Positions 25,609 to 36,710 of a DNA stretch of 64,000 bases are shown in pieces. The notes below the pieces were generated by a model, which saw only the letters and a program-made list of their open reading frames with translations, was not told the origin of the DNA and did no database searches. The DNA comes from Aulostomus chinensis (lineage: Eukaryota > Chordata > Actinopteri > Syngnathiformes > Aulostomidae), in contig JBBMOA010000018.1 in the NCBI GenBank assembly GCA_037954235.1, positions 9,685,001 through 9,749,000 on the forward strand. The letters are read 5' to 3'. The position numbers and the translations under genes were made by a program. Position 1 is the first letter of the stretch; each line of letters opens with the position of its first letter.

Positions 25609-28600
25609 GGAAGGGAAATTATCGTTACGTTACTCGATTAATTCCACACTGCCGGTATGAAATTTGCAGTTTTGATTGCACGGACGCAGGAGCTGATTGG
25701 GCTCGACATGCCGTGACAGCTCAAACATGATTCACGACTCTTGCATCACATGGAAGACAACAGACAAGGAGGACAAATAAATCAACTGAAAACACACCCT
25801 GAGCCAGAAATGTTGGACGGTTCCTCAAGTATCTGCTGTATCCTACTTTCACCAATTTCAGGTTTTCCTTCTGTATCTTGCTTTCATAAATTTTTGGGGG
25901 TTTTTAATTCTTTGATATGTGTGTACAGCAGGTTTGGATGTGAAAAGTCTAAGAATAATAGTCCCAAAAAAAGTACCACAGAAATGTGTTTTAACCATAT
26001 TAAGTTTATTAAAGATATTGAAAATAAATGTGTTTAACTTGAGAAGCGGCATCTCGAGACGACACACCCGACTCTTGTTGGACTTCATTCAAAAATTGTA
26101 TTAAAGATTATTATGATCATAATCGATTAACCATAATCATATGTTCTTTTTTAAACTGGCCCCGGTTCGGCCCTGAAGTAGAAACGGCTGCACACCCTTG
26201 CTTTAGACATGTCAGTTGCATAGACTTTGCATCGTTTAAATTCACGTGTCATTTAAAAGAACTCAACACTTCAACACTCAAAAAAAAACAACATAAACTT
26301 AGAAAAGCTGTTATTATTCCCTGCACTGTTTTAGGAGAACTCTTTGGTATTCCAGCAGCATGAGAACCCTGGTTCAGTTGTCAAATCTGCATAAACTGAG
26401 AGTAGCTCAGCGGCTAACTCCTGGGATCTCAACTCCTCACACAAGCCTCGCTCACATTACTAAATAGCTGCTGTTGGGTTTCGGCGTGCTATGTAAAGCC
26501 CGTGGATTACAGCGCTCTGAGGGACGCCGCCAATCCTGAGAGGTTAAATGGAGTGCAGGGGAAGCCTCAATGCCTCTGTCTGCTGGCTGACCACCTAATC
26601 AGGACTATTACACCTTGTTGTAGCTTCCACTTGTAACACTGAAAACCCACCTGCACCTACAAATGCCAGCCCCTCCATAACCATTTGCATGTTTATCGTT
26701 CATAATTTGTCTTTGACACTGATCTAAAAAGTTTGTCCTCTTCACAACTGCACTATACTTCATCGAGCAAAACTTGAATAATTCATATTAATGACCTTTT
26801 TTCTCATCTTTGAACTCTGCACTGTTACCACTTGCCTACAGATTCCGTTATGAAGACATGCAATAGTTTTTTGGTGTTTTTTGCATTGTATTCACAGACA
26901 ACTGCGTACGATTATAGATGTATATTCACCACAGTTGCCAAAAAAAAGCCAGCGGGCAAAATGCCAGTAACAGTTGGTGAAGTTTCAATATAATAAAAAA
27001 TGCATTATTTCAATTCATTACATGAAGTGGCAAGAGAACCAACTCTTCCCATTACATAAGAACAAATGTCAATAGTGACCTCTGCTGATCGTTTGTATCA
27101 TTTCAGTCCTTTCTGCAGAAATGTGAGGCATTTACCATTCATTAGTTCTTAAGTGAAATATCTTGTTACATAAGTAATAACAGAAAGAATTGCAAAACTT
27201 GAAATGGTTATTGAACTCTTGGCTCATAGAAGCTTAATGGACTAAACGGGACTTTAGCATCCGCAACGTGAAACAACATAAACACGAGGCTGCAGCACGG
27301 CTGGTCTTGTTGTTGTGTTGCTTCATACTCGACTCATTGCGCAGCTGCACTTGCAAACCACTGCTTCCTTTTGCAGGTACAGTCGCAGGTAATGAAACCT
27401 TTAGTTGTGAGGGAGTGCAGACCAGAACCACTAATTACTGACACAAGTCGTATAATTAATATAAGAATACACACTGCTTTCATATCACTTTTCTTATGGG
27501 TGAGTGAGAGAGAGGCAAATACTGTGGGTAGCAAATTCTCAAGAAATAGAGATGGACAGCTCTATTTCAGACACTCGAAGTTACTCCCTTTATATTTCAA
27601 AGCTGTTTTTTTTGTTTTTTTTGCCATGTGTCAGCGACCGAAGAAAAGAAACATAAACTCACTGGGGTGGAGTCTTTTTAATGATATCAGTAAAACAATA
27701 ACACGAAATTCAACACAGAGCCACGAAGAATCTGTCTTTTTTTTTTTTTGTTGCTCCGCAGCACCTTACACTTGAACTCTATATTATAATCACATACACA
27801 CACAGGAGTAGTGCCGTCAGAAGCCGCGACTCCACAAATACATTTTAGTAAGAGGTTGTGAAAAGGAAGAGCACCCCGAGGACTGACTGCACGCAGCAAG
27901 GCGTGAGCTGAAGGAGAATAAAATAACCCAGAAAAAGTCAAATTCAGAAGGTTTCAGGAGTCAGTGAATTTGAAAACAAAGATGAAAAAAGAAAACATAC
28001 CTTGGCTCCTCTTTACCACTATGAAACTGTATTTACAGTATATATCTTTAAGAAAATTTGGCAAAGATAATGGAGCTAATCTCACCTCAACTGCTAGTGT
28101 AGGCAGTTGAAATATTATGAATGCACAAATGTACCATAAAAGTACAATAAACAACTTGTCAGAATGTTCACTAAATATTGACATTGTATGAATATCATTA
28201 AACAATGTACCACCGTATAAATACCTTAATTCAGAGAGAGAATAACATTCTGATTGTAATAAATGCTATTAAGAATATAGCCAAAGTAATATTCGTCATT
28301 ACGTGATGTGCCACATGTCCAGTACGAGTCATTCTTTCACAAAATGGCCTCAGTGTTCTGCATGTAATTCAGTATTTGATACAGTCACCAGAACAAGCAC
28401 CGTCCCTGTCCTGCAGACGCTTGGCTCACAAAGCAACTATTAATCTTTAATTATCATAATGTCCTTTCTGTTTAGTACAGCGTATCATCTTGTGCAATTC
28501 CACTAAGATAAAACTGAGGGGCTTGGAGAAAAACACATTCTCGCACACAGCCAGAGAGACATTTTCTGGCTTCCAGAGTTATGAGGATTTTATCGGCCTC

Positions 28601-28842
28601 CGTTCAGATTCCCACACGTTTGTCTTTGAAGTCACTCACAGTCAGACTCTATCTAGTTCAGCTTGCACAACACATCAAACCCAGTGATAATAAATTCTCT
28701 CACACCTGAATCTTGAGAGGAAAGCAAAGTGCATGTATAAGATATCAACACTGCAGAAGAACGTGAAGAAAGGTCGTAACAAGCGGTGATTTAGATTCAT
28801 GCACAGATGTCATCTAGTGGCCGTTGTCAGTCCATCGCAGGG

Positions 28843-29083
28843 CCATCCATCCATCCATCATCCATCCATCTATCCATTTCCTACCGCTTATCCTGTTAAG
28901 GGTCGTGGGGGGGCTGAACTGAAGCCGGAGTACCAGGAGAGAACCCACATCGGCAAGCATGAACATGCAATGTTCATGCTTTCCACACAGAAAGATCCCA
29001 TGCCCAAGCCGAGACTCAAACCCGGAACCTTCTTGCTGTGAGCGAGGCAACAGTGCCAACCACTGCACCACCGTGCCACCCAA
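28843..29083 (-). mobile_element. tRNA-derived SINE-like repeat, copy 1
   Basis: On the minus strand it begins GGTGGCACGGTGGTGCAGTGG and reaches AAGAAGGTTCCGGGTTTGAG, resembling tRNA A-box and B-box promoter parts. The copy ends in the tail region with (CCAT)n at 28,850-28,877. The same family recurs at 35,042-35,398 (plus) and, decayed, at 38,530-38,715. Confidence 0.7.
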
Positions 29084-29235
29084 TCACAGGACTATCAGGA
29101 GCACTTCGGGGCTTAGTATCTTGCTCAAGGATACTTGGAAATGATCACCGGGGGAAGTGGGGATCGAACCAGCGACGTTTTGGTTGCTAGACAGCCACTC
29201 CAAACCATGGCACCCCCTGACGTGTAACCATGGAG
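29084..29235 (-). mobile_element. second tRNA-derived SINE-like repeat, partial
   Basis: Minus strand contains GTCTAGCAACCAAAACG and then CGCTGGTTCGATCC, a near-perfect tRNA B box (GGTTCGANNCC). The stretch tatcttgctcaaggatact is shared with the copy at 32,455-32,656. It abuts the first SINE, so the two families form a tandem pair. Confidence 0.65.
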
Positions 29236-29314
29236 CCAAAAACCCCTGACTGCTATCGTGTGTTGTCAGCACAGATCTTATTGAACATTCAGGAGATCAT
29301 GTTGACATCTTTCA

Positions 29315-29329
29315 CCAGTAGGGGGCACT
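29315..29329 (+). promoter_or_regulatory. CTCF-like motif
   Basis: CCAGTAGGGGGCACT matches the CTCF core CCASYAGRKGGCASY at every position. Confidence 0.5.
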
Positions 29330-29854
29330 AATTTAGGAAACACTCTGCTGGGTTGTGTTTGAGGGCAAGAAAAAAAAACGACCTGTCAGATTTTGAAGAT
29401 TTGTTGATTTTACTACAATATTAAGCCAAGACAGTGTTCTTCTTTATTCTGCAACTCATGGCAAGACTAATTTCTTCACTTAATACAAGACAGAATAGAC
29501 AAGTAGCATCTCAGTAAGAAAAGCGGATTATTTGATGCTATTTCAAGAGATCTCAAGAACATTTTCCACCGGCAGATTATTTTGCTTCTTTATTACAAGT
29601 TTTTTATGACAAGTAAAATAAGATGCAAGTGCAGCATTACAATGTACTTTTCATGACAAGTAATTATATGGCCTGTACTATTTTTAATAGAAATTAGAAA
29701 ATGATCATTGACAAGACTTTTGCTCCGACTGACTTTGGTTCATCCCACACGCGGTCCTCCTCTTCAGAAATCTAAAAACTGAATCATTCTGGGTCACCAG
29801 CCAAAAAAAATCGCACCACTCTCTCACACCTTCATCGTCTTCTTCATCGTCATT

Positions 29855-29903
<49 letters not shown>

Positions 29904-31290
29904 CTGGCCATTGCTGCTGCACTAAAACCTCTTCTAGCAAAAAGCAGATTTGGAAAATAATGTCACATTTCTGACTTCTTTGTAGTTGTGGATGGACCTC
30001 TGTAGTCCCCCTCATCCTCCACTGAAGCCCACACGGGTGGCTTCCGTGTCAGGGACCTTCCTCACAGCACAGACGGAAGCCGGTCCGTGTTCCACCATCA
30101 AGCAGCTCCATTACTACCATGTCTGATTCAAGCCGCCTGTTCACACTTCAGCTTGTGTTAAGACAGAATTAATTAGTTACGTGGAGTCACACTTGTAGTA
30201 ACTGCGAATGTTAGACTCACAGTAACATTTACATAACGCTCGAATAACATTCTACTGTACATGTGCTTAATTAAATTAGACAAGAGGGAGTGACACATTC
30301 ATCTGTATACAAGATTTCTCTCGACTGACTCAATGACGGCATCATCACCACACGGGGAACAACAACAATGAACTGGGAGAAGAGTTCAGTGACTTCTTCT
30401 TCTTCTGTAGAAAAAAAACTTTGACAATGTAGTTTTCACTTCATTTTTTTTTCTACAGCTGCTCCATTTTAGGACAGTGATTTAATAATGCCACTGATAC
30501 AATATAAACTTACTGAATGAGTCACACATGAATCACTTGTATGATTCATGATTAAAAACAGAAACAGTAACGCTGGCAGAACATGATCCAATCTCTGCCC
30601 ACGGCAAAGGCCAAGAGATGGGATGCAAAATGTATCTGTTGCCATCACGACAGTAATAGTTTACCTAGAAGAAAAAACAGAAAAGGGAAAGAAAGGACAA
30701 AGGCCCCCACTCAAGTCGCACCCTGTCTGATGAATCGTGATGTAATTAAATCCTACGTGCAAAGTTTAATATAGACTGGATACATGTACAAGGAGAAGTT
30801 CAAGAAGTAGGATGTGCAGCATAGAAACAACCTGCTCAAGTTTCAAGTTCATAGCTAGAACTTTTCTCGGCTAAACTTTTTTCTGAGGCATTTGTCTGTT
30901 TGCAGGATTAAACAAAATCTATGAGGCCGATTTAAAGCAAGCCTGGTGGAGAGGTGCGCCATGGGCCAGGCAGGAACCCAGTAAACTGTGGAGCAGTAAG
31001 GAAGTGAGGAGTGTAAGTAAACCACCCTAAAAAAAAATTACCTTTGGAATATTTGACTTGCGCAACAAAAACGCCACTTTACATCACATTATGTTCAGAC
31101 TACTGTTGAGACGTAAGGAAACTTCTTGTTATCGATAGGAAGATATCGCTTTTTGTCTCTATTCGTCTACTTTTCAATCACGAGTCCTTACCTGCTACAT
31201 ACACCATTTGAGGCAGGCTGGATTAATGGCCTTAGATGAGTCAGAAAAGTTAGATTTTATGTATTTTTCAGAATGATGTAAGAAAACGCC
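29330..31290. other. non-coding region, cyth1 upstream/first intron
   Basis: No exon recognised apart from the ATC microsatellite at 29,855-29,903. Confidence 0.5.
29855..29903. repeat. (ATC)n microsatellite
   Basis: About 16 ATC units; the apparent poly-Asp and poly-Met reading frames over it are artefacts of the repeat. Confidence 0.95.
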
Positions 31291-31303
31291 ATCTAGTGGC
31301 CAG

Positions 31304-31701
31304 ATGTCTGTGTAGGTTCTCATTCATCCAGGTCATCGTAGATGACATTTCCTTTCACCTATTTACAACCAAGTCCTTTCAAAACTTCCCCAAAGAGCTC
31401 AGCTGAAAGACCCATGTGGAACGGCTGCTGCCAGCACAGCCCATTAGCATCTGAGTGGTCGGTGAAACTCCCTAACGACCACCCCTGAAACTCCCTGACA
31501 CCGCACAACGACTGTCGTTTGGGGAGGCCAGGTGAGTCTCGGGAGGGTCGTTTCCACCACCATAGCACTGACCACTCCCACATAGGTTTATAAGCTGGAG
31601 TTTCCACACTCTTCACTAGAACTGAAGAAGCCTCTCGGATGAGAGGTGAAACGTCTTCAAGATAAACTTACGTCCAGTTGACCAGATTTTACTTCGCTTC
31701 G
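31304..31701. mobile_element. 398-bp dispersed element flanked by 13-bp direct repeats
   Basis: Bounded on each side by ATCTAGTGGCCAG (31,291-31,303 and 31,702-31,714), a candidate target-site duplication. The left end reads, on the minus strand, tgacctggatgaatgagaac. Near the right end is a stem with arms TGAAGA/TCTTCA and CCTCTC/GAGAGG (31,623-31,659). I recall this wording from many fish genomes, perhaps tied to Penelope-like retroelements, but cannot confirm the class. No intact ORF. Confidence 0.6.
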
Positions 31702-31714
31702 ATCTAGTGGCCAG

Positions 31715-32313
31715 TTGGTAAAAAATTTTGCACAGATCCTTAATTGATGAAATGAACTAAGCTGTGTTTTGTGTTGCTAATTTGTTAAAATATTAGCAAA
31801 ATGTAATCTGGAAGAATCCTGATTTCAAAATGTCACTGACATAATTTCTGTGTCCGCTCATGTCACATTTTACCAAAATGGAAATGAAAATACTCAGTTC
31901 TCATCGTCAGTGCGTCGTCGCCTCTTTTTCATGTGCGAAAAACTCGATGAAATGACGCAGTCACCACATCACTTCCCCACTGAATTCAAGTCCCTTCTTT
32001 TCTCATTCTATCCTGATGCTGAGTCAGATGTTTTGAAATCACTTAGACAGCACAGGGACTTCCTCTTCTTACACACTCCATCAGCTGATTCACCGCAACC
32101 TAGTGGAGCTCCTTTAGGCATGTCAACACTGTCTGCCAAAACAGTTTCGAAGACACTAGGGGGTGGGGGAGGGGGGGGGAATAGTGTGTGAGCACCACCA
32201 CCAGCCGGCTTGTAACATCATCAACACTTAACAACCCAACTGACAGATCAAAAAAACAGATCAAGAGAGTACACAAACACACCAGTGCCACTCAGATCTT
32301 ATCCACTGCCAGA
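31715..32313. other. non-coding region, cyth1 upstream/first intron
   Basis: An open frame of 113 codons at 31,850-32,191 has no recognisable domain and runs into a G-rich low-complexity end; not called as a gene. Confidence 0.5.
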
Positions 32314-32820
32314 TTAGAGCTGCACGATTCATCAAAATCTGTCACAAAATGGAGGGAATAGGCGCAATATTTGGTTAGGGTTAACTGTGTGTCGATATAC
32401 CATTTTAGATTAAATATTGTGAGGCTGCAGAGACGTCTTGCAGAAAAACCATCCATCCATTTTCTACACTGCTTATCCGTAAGGACATTGGGCGAGAGGT
32501 GGGGTTCACCCTGGACAGGTCACCAGGCCATCAGGAGCAATTAGGGTTCAGTATCTTGCTCAAGGATACTTTAACATGGTCACCAGGGGAAGCGAGGAGC
32601 GAACCAGCGACCCTTCGGTTGCTAGACGGCTACACTACCTCTGAGCCATGCTGCCCTGTGTAAAGAAACATGTTTGGCTAATATAGAGCTTCGCAGTTTT
32701 AACAGGGGTTTTCCATGAAAACTAGAACAACAACATAAAAATAAAATTTCCTCTAATATTGCAAATTAAATCTGTCAAAATAATTGTGATTAAAAAGTGC
32801 TTCAAAATCGTGAAGCCCTG
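32314..32820. mobile_element. hAT-like MITE with nested SINE
   Basis: Imperfect terminal inverted repeats: left agagctgcacgattcatc, right end reverse-complements to cagggcttcacgattttg. This matches a very common teleost non-autonomous hAT-type pattern. The interior is interrupted by a SINE at 32,455-32,656. No transposase ORF; target-site duplication not clear. Confidence 0.55.
32455..32656 (-). mobile_element. tRNA-derived SINE-like repeat nested in MITE
   Basis: Minus strand starts GGCAGCATGGCTCAGAGGTA (A-box-like) and continues to CGCTGGTTCGCTCC (B-box-like). Same family as 29,084-29,235. Its position inside the MITE shows it inserted later. Confidence 0.65.
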
Positions 32821-33236
32821 GGACTGACCCTCCATCTATAATTAAACTCAGGAACACTCAACAACTAGCAACACGGGCAAGAGAAGATGCTCTCACTCAC
32901 TGCCCAGTGGGTTTAGTTGACCTATGAATGTGCGGGTGTATGTGCAACCTGCCCGCAGATTAGCTTTCTTAAGTAAATAATAACATTAGCTCTCTCCCAC
33001 TGAGTGTACATGCAGTAGTTTAGCTTAGCGAGAGAGCTTCCTCAGCCCTGAGCAAGTTCTCTTTTTCTGTCCGGCTTTCATCATCTCTGGTGGCACAAAT
33101 ACACATCAGCACGGAAACAATCAACAGCCAATCTTGTGAAGATCTACACTGATGAAGCTATACAAAAAAAATAATAATAATAATAATTAAAAAAAACAAC
33201 ATCTCATTACAGCGTCATCCATATTTAAGACTTTAC
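32821..33236. other. non-coding region next to candidate exon 1c
   Basis: Follows the MITE; A-rich text near 33,163-33,199. The last bases, on the minus strand, are the gtaaag donor of the candidate exon. Nothing else recognised. Confidence 0.5.
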
Positions 33237-33318
33237 CTGATGCTTGCTCAACCGGCTTCACAGCAGGACACAAGAAAGTCTGAAGGCTGGACACACAAAG
33301 TTCACTCACAGTCCCCAT
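33237..33318 (-). CDS. cyth1: candidate alternative first exon of cyth1 (1c)
   Basis: On the minus strand an ATG at 33,318 opens 27 codons plus one base (MGTVSELCVSS start, PVEQAS end) and stops at a strong donor, CATCAG then gtaaag. The phase is exactly what cyth1 exon 2 needs, giving PVEQAS-VPDDLTPEEQQEL. The stretch just upstream (33,380-33,540) is rich in CpG like a promoter. The phase could agree by chance (one in three) and the peptide is not one I recognise, so the exon may instead be a non-coding 5' UTR exon. Confidence 0.35.
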
Positions 33319-33545
33319 AACTCCAGAATGCTCTTTACTCTATATAGTGGCTGCTCCCTGCTGATGATCACAACTGAGATGGAGGAAAAAGGGAAAGTGT
33401 GGAGGCCCAGGGTCTCCGCTGCTGCCCGCCAGTGCTCCCGGTCCGAGCTTCAGCTCTGTGTCACTAATCCCCGGCTGGGTGAAGTCTCTGCTCCAGAGCC
33501 AATCTCTCGCCTACTTTCTCCTCCGATTCGATTCTAATGTGAAAC
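33319..33545 (-). promoter_or_regulatory. possible promoter/5' UTR of cyth1 alternative exon
   Basis: CpG-rich sequence on the minus strand leading into the exon at 33,237-33,318. It includes a TATATAGA string at 33,340-33,347 and ATTGG near 33,502. Inferred only. Confidence 0.3.
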
Positions 33546-34661
33546 TTGTCAGGACGGATCACTTCTGCTTTCTCCCTGTTCCCCTTTTGCGCAATAATAT
33601 CTCAGCGTGTCTCTCGCTCTCTCTCTCTCTCTCTCTATCCTCCTCTGCTGGCTCTCTCTTTTCCTCGCTCTCTCTTTCCCGCTTACACTCTCTTGCCACT
33701 TTACATACTAATCCAAGCAGATATTCTTAGACCTAACACCCTGCACACACACCAACGGAAAAGCAATGCTGGTTTTGAGCGTGTGTATTAATAAACTGTC
33801 ATGATAAATCTCACTTTTGACACTAAGTAGCTGCCTGATAAATTGAAAAAGAAAAACATCTTCACAACAGGAAAAAAAGTTTTTGCATGGGAGTCAGGGT
33901 GAACTCCCAATCTTTGAGGTTCCGTATCTGATACTTCCACTCATCATCGTTTTGACTTTAGGAACCTTTGATGTAAAATCAAGATTTCATTGTTGCCTGG
34001 CAACAGGTTCGATGTAATAATTTACTTGTCCACAAAGCTGGGTTGCATTTGTTTGGATTAGATTATTTTCTCACCTCTTGAGGTCATTCACACCCACACA
34101 ATCCCACTTTCAGGTCCACATGAAATGTATCAGACACACTCACTCATAACACGATTAATCGGAGTGTTCCTGTCTCAAAGAGATTCATAATCAGCCGCTG
34201 ATTTCATTTTTCACTTCCTCTTGCGGAGCTAAATGTTTATCTCCACCACTGAACCGCTGCTACTTTGGCTGCCACTCTGAATTAGCTTCCCTGTCACTCA
34301 CACAAAAGTATCTCTCCCTCACTGACTCCCCCGACTCAACCCTCTCTGTCAATCTCGCCGTCAAGGGCAGCGTGTCGGCAGGTTAAGTGGCAATTACAGA
34401 GCGCAATAAAGGAAGATCATACTCTGTATTTGAGAAGTGGGGTGGCTATGATATCACCTCACATCTATCCATCACTGCTGCCAGGTTTATTGCCAGAAGG
34501 ACCAGCAACTGCCCCCTGCGTGAACTGCAAAGTCAGTGGTGGCCTCTTTAAAATGCTGCAGCTGCACATCACCGTCGCTCTGTCACAGGAGGAAGAGTAG
34601 CAGCACAATGAAGTCAGCACAAATGTTTGTCCTGGCCTTTTCACTACGCATGTCTCAGATT
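33546..34661. other. non-coding region between candidate cyth1 promoters
   Basis: A TC-rich stretch lies at about 33,608-33,690. No exon recognised. Confidence 0.5.
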
Positions 34662-34665
34662 AGAC

Positions 34666-34733
<68 letters not shown>

Positions 34734-34797
34734 GGACGGACGGACGGACGGACGGACGGACGGACGGACGGACGGACGGACGGACGGACGGACGGAC

Positions 34798-34849
<52 letters not shown>

Positions 34850-34850
34850 G
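34662..34850. repeat. compound (GATA)n(GACA)n(GACG)n(GATA)n array
   Basis: 189-bp tetranucleotide array. About 14 GATA units lead through three GACA to about 16 GACG units, then one GACA and about 13 GATA. The near-symmetrical order suggests stepwise transitions spreading within one GATA array. The central block holds one CpG per 4 bp. Confidence 0.95.
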
Positions 34851-35008
34851 CCTTAAGAGGGTTATTTTTGGTGAATTGCAACACAGACGATGCAGCAAAC
34901 TTAGAACATTTCAGAATGCAATGGAGATGTTTGACCTTTAGTTAGACATCACTTGGCTCTGGAGATTAAAACACTTTCCAAAATTAGTAAATACATACCT
35001 CCATCAAG

Positions 35009-35023
35009 GCACTAGGGGGCACT
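35009..35023 (+). promoter_or_regulatory. CTCF-like motif, one mismatch
   Basis: GCACTAGGGGGCACT differs from the CTCF core pattern only at the first base. Confidence 0.35.
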
Positions 35024-35041
35024 AAAAAATGGTATATGCCC

Positions 35042-35398
35042 AGGATGGCACGGGGGTACAGTGGTTAGCACTGTTGCCTCACAGCAAGAAGGTTCAAGCA
35101 CGGGATCTTCCTGTGTGGAGTCTGCATGTTCTCCCTGTGCCTGTGTGGGTTCTCTCTGGTACTCCAGCTTCCTCCCACAGTCCAAAGACATCAAGAGGGG
35201 ACGAGGCTGATTGAGACTCTAAATTGACTGTAGGTGTGACTGTGAGTGTGAATGGTTGTTCGTCTCTGTATGTTGGCCCTGCAATGGACTGGCGACCTGT
35301 CCAGGGTGAACCCTGCCTCTCGCCCGTTGATGCTGGGATAGGCTCCAGCCCCCCCACGACCCTTACTAGTAAGGACTAAGCGGAAGATGACAATGGAT
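35042..35398 (+). mobile_element. tRNA-derived SINE-like repeat, nearly full copy
   Basis: Starts ggatggcacgggggtacagt then ggttagcactgttgcctcac and agaaggttcaagcac (tRNA-like A and B boxes). It continues through the family body, including gcgacctgtccagggtgaac, to a tail at aagcggaagatgacaatgga. Same family as 28,843-29,083 but opposite orientation. Confidence 0.75.
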
Positions 35399-35466
35399 GG
35401 TCTTGTTTCTGACCAACCAGGAGGAGTTTATCAAATTGTCAAGTAAAAACATGTAATTTCCTGTTG

Positions 35467-35481
35467 CCACCAGGTGGCAGT
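35467..35481 (+). promoter_or_regulatory. CTCF-like motif
   Basis: CCACCAGGTGGCAGT fits CCASYAGRKGGCASY at every position. Confidence 0.5.
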
Positions 35482-35643
35482 ATAACTAATCTGCTGTAAA
35501 ATGTAAAAGGTTCTTCCTTCGTCTGCTCTTCACTCATCCATCGTGTGCATCACCACCAAACACCACTGAAACCCTTATTTCCAAGGTGTGTGTGGGGGGG
35601 CATTGTGACCAAGTGCACACCTCAGATGTGAAGACAAAGATAC

Positions 35644-35669
35644 TATCATCATCATCGTCATCGTCATTG

Positions 35670-35707
<38 letters not shown>

Positions 35708-35717
35708 GTCATCATCC
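35644..35717. repeat. (ATC)n microsatellite, imperfect
   Basis: About 24 units of ATC with several GTC variants; produces an artefactual poly-Asp frame on the minus strand. Confidence 0.95.
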
Positions 35718-36523
35718 TCATAAATTTTCTTGCTTCCCAACGATGACATTTTTGGGCCAGCTATCCCTTAAGTGTTGAACGTTGAACAGGATTATTTTAC
35801 ACAAAAATTCATATTCACATTATCAGCTTGACGAAATGAAAATCACTTCCCATTATCAACACGGAGTGAAGAGGGCAAGAAAACACGCCCCCCTGGTCTT
35901 GCGCTCGTATGTACCGTAGTATAATGAGGTATTAATACTGTACGAACTCAAATCTCACGCTGTCCTCTATGTGAGCGCGGGGCCTCTACTTTCAGGTGCA
36001 GCATGGTAAGGGAAAAAGTGATTTCCCCGTGGAAATAAAAACATTGCAGAAATGATGGTGCTGCCAAACATAAGTGATTAAATCTGGACTTGCAACAGCA
36101 GTGGTGGGCCTCTGTTCTGAGTTTAGGAGGCCTTGAGGTGAACCCACATGAACATACACGGGTGGTTGTACACACGTGCCACCAGGTGGAGGTAGTAGGC
36201 AACAACATGTCCTGTATTCTTAAATTCACTTATTACACCATAAAGTTTTATTGCTGAGCTTTCAGGAAAAGGTTTTTGATGAAAATCTGTCGCGTGTTTA
36301 CCGTCAGAGGTACAGAAGTCTCCGGTGTGTGTTCCCTGGTTGATTACAAACACCATAGAGAGCTGTGTGTGTGTGTTGGAGGAACTCCTACAGAGCAACC
36401 TAATGTTAGCATCACCTTCAGTGACTCACATCCAGCTGGGTGGGAGCGGAACACACGCCTCTGCTGGGACCATTCAACAGAGCAAACTCACCACCGCTTC
36501 ATGCTAAATATAGACCTCACGCA
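35718..36523. other. non-coding region, cyth1 upstream/first intron
   Basis: No exon recognised. A CTCF-half-like gccaccaggtggaggtag lies at about 36,178. Confidence 0.5.
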
Positions 36524-36679
36524 GGGCTGCAACAAACCATTATCTGCCTCTTACTCTCATTAATTGCTTTAATCTAAAAAATAACAGTTTCCCAGAGCTC
36601 AAAGTGATGTGTTCAAATTGGCTCTTTTGACCATCTAAAAGAACAAAACCCCCCAAATTTTGAACTTCTTTAAAACATG

Positions 36680-36710
<31 letters not shown>

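Larger units (their letters stand above)
23483..28840. other. non-coding region, cyth1 upstream/first intron
   Basis: No exon recognised. Contains a T23 run at 25,586-25,608 beside a CTCF-like motif, and AT-rich palindromic text near 26,105-26,145. Confidence 0.5.

Noticed and set aside
25505..26210. Possible decayed hAT element (ends near ggtccacgggtgggctgtaa and tgcacacccttgctttag)
   Set aside because: The ends do not form a convincing inverted repeat by eye and the interior was not recognised; left uncalled.
28814..29272. Frames with VVQWLALLPRS-type wording
   Set aside because: Well-known false ORFs from the tRNA-derived SINE family; no gene.
29705..30015. Poly-Asp and poly-Met open frames
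   Set aside because: Translation of the (ATC)n microsatellite, no splice or homology support.
34644..34898. Open frames encoding YLSI/RPSV repeats
   Set aside because: Direct translation of the GATA/GACG microsatellite; open in several frames, as simple tetranucleotide repeats usually are.
35534..35749. Poly-Asp open frame
   Set aside because: Same cause, (ATC)n at 35,644-35,717.
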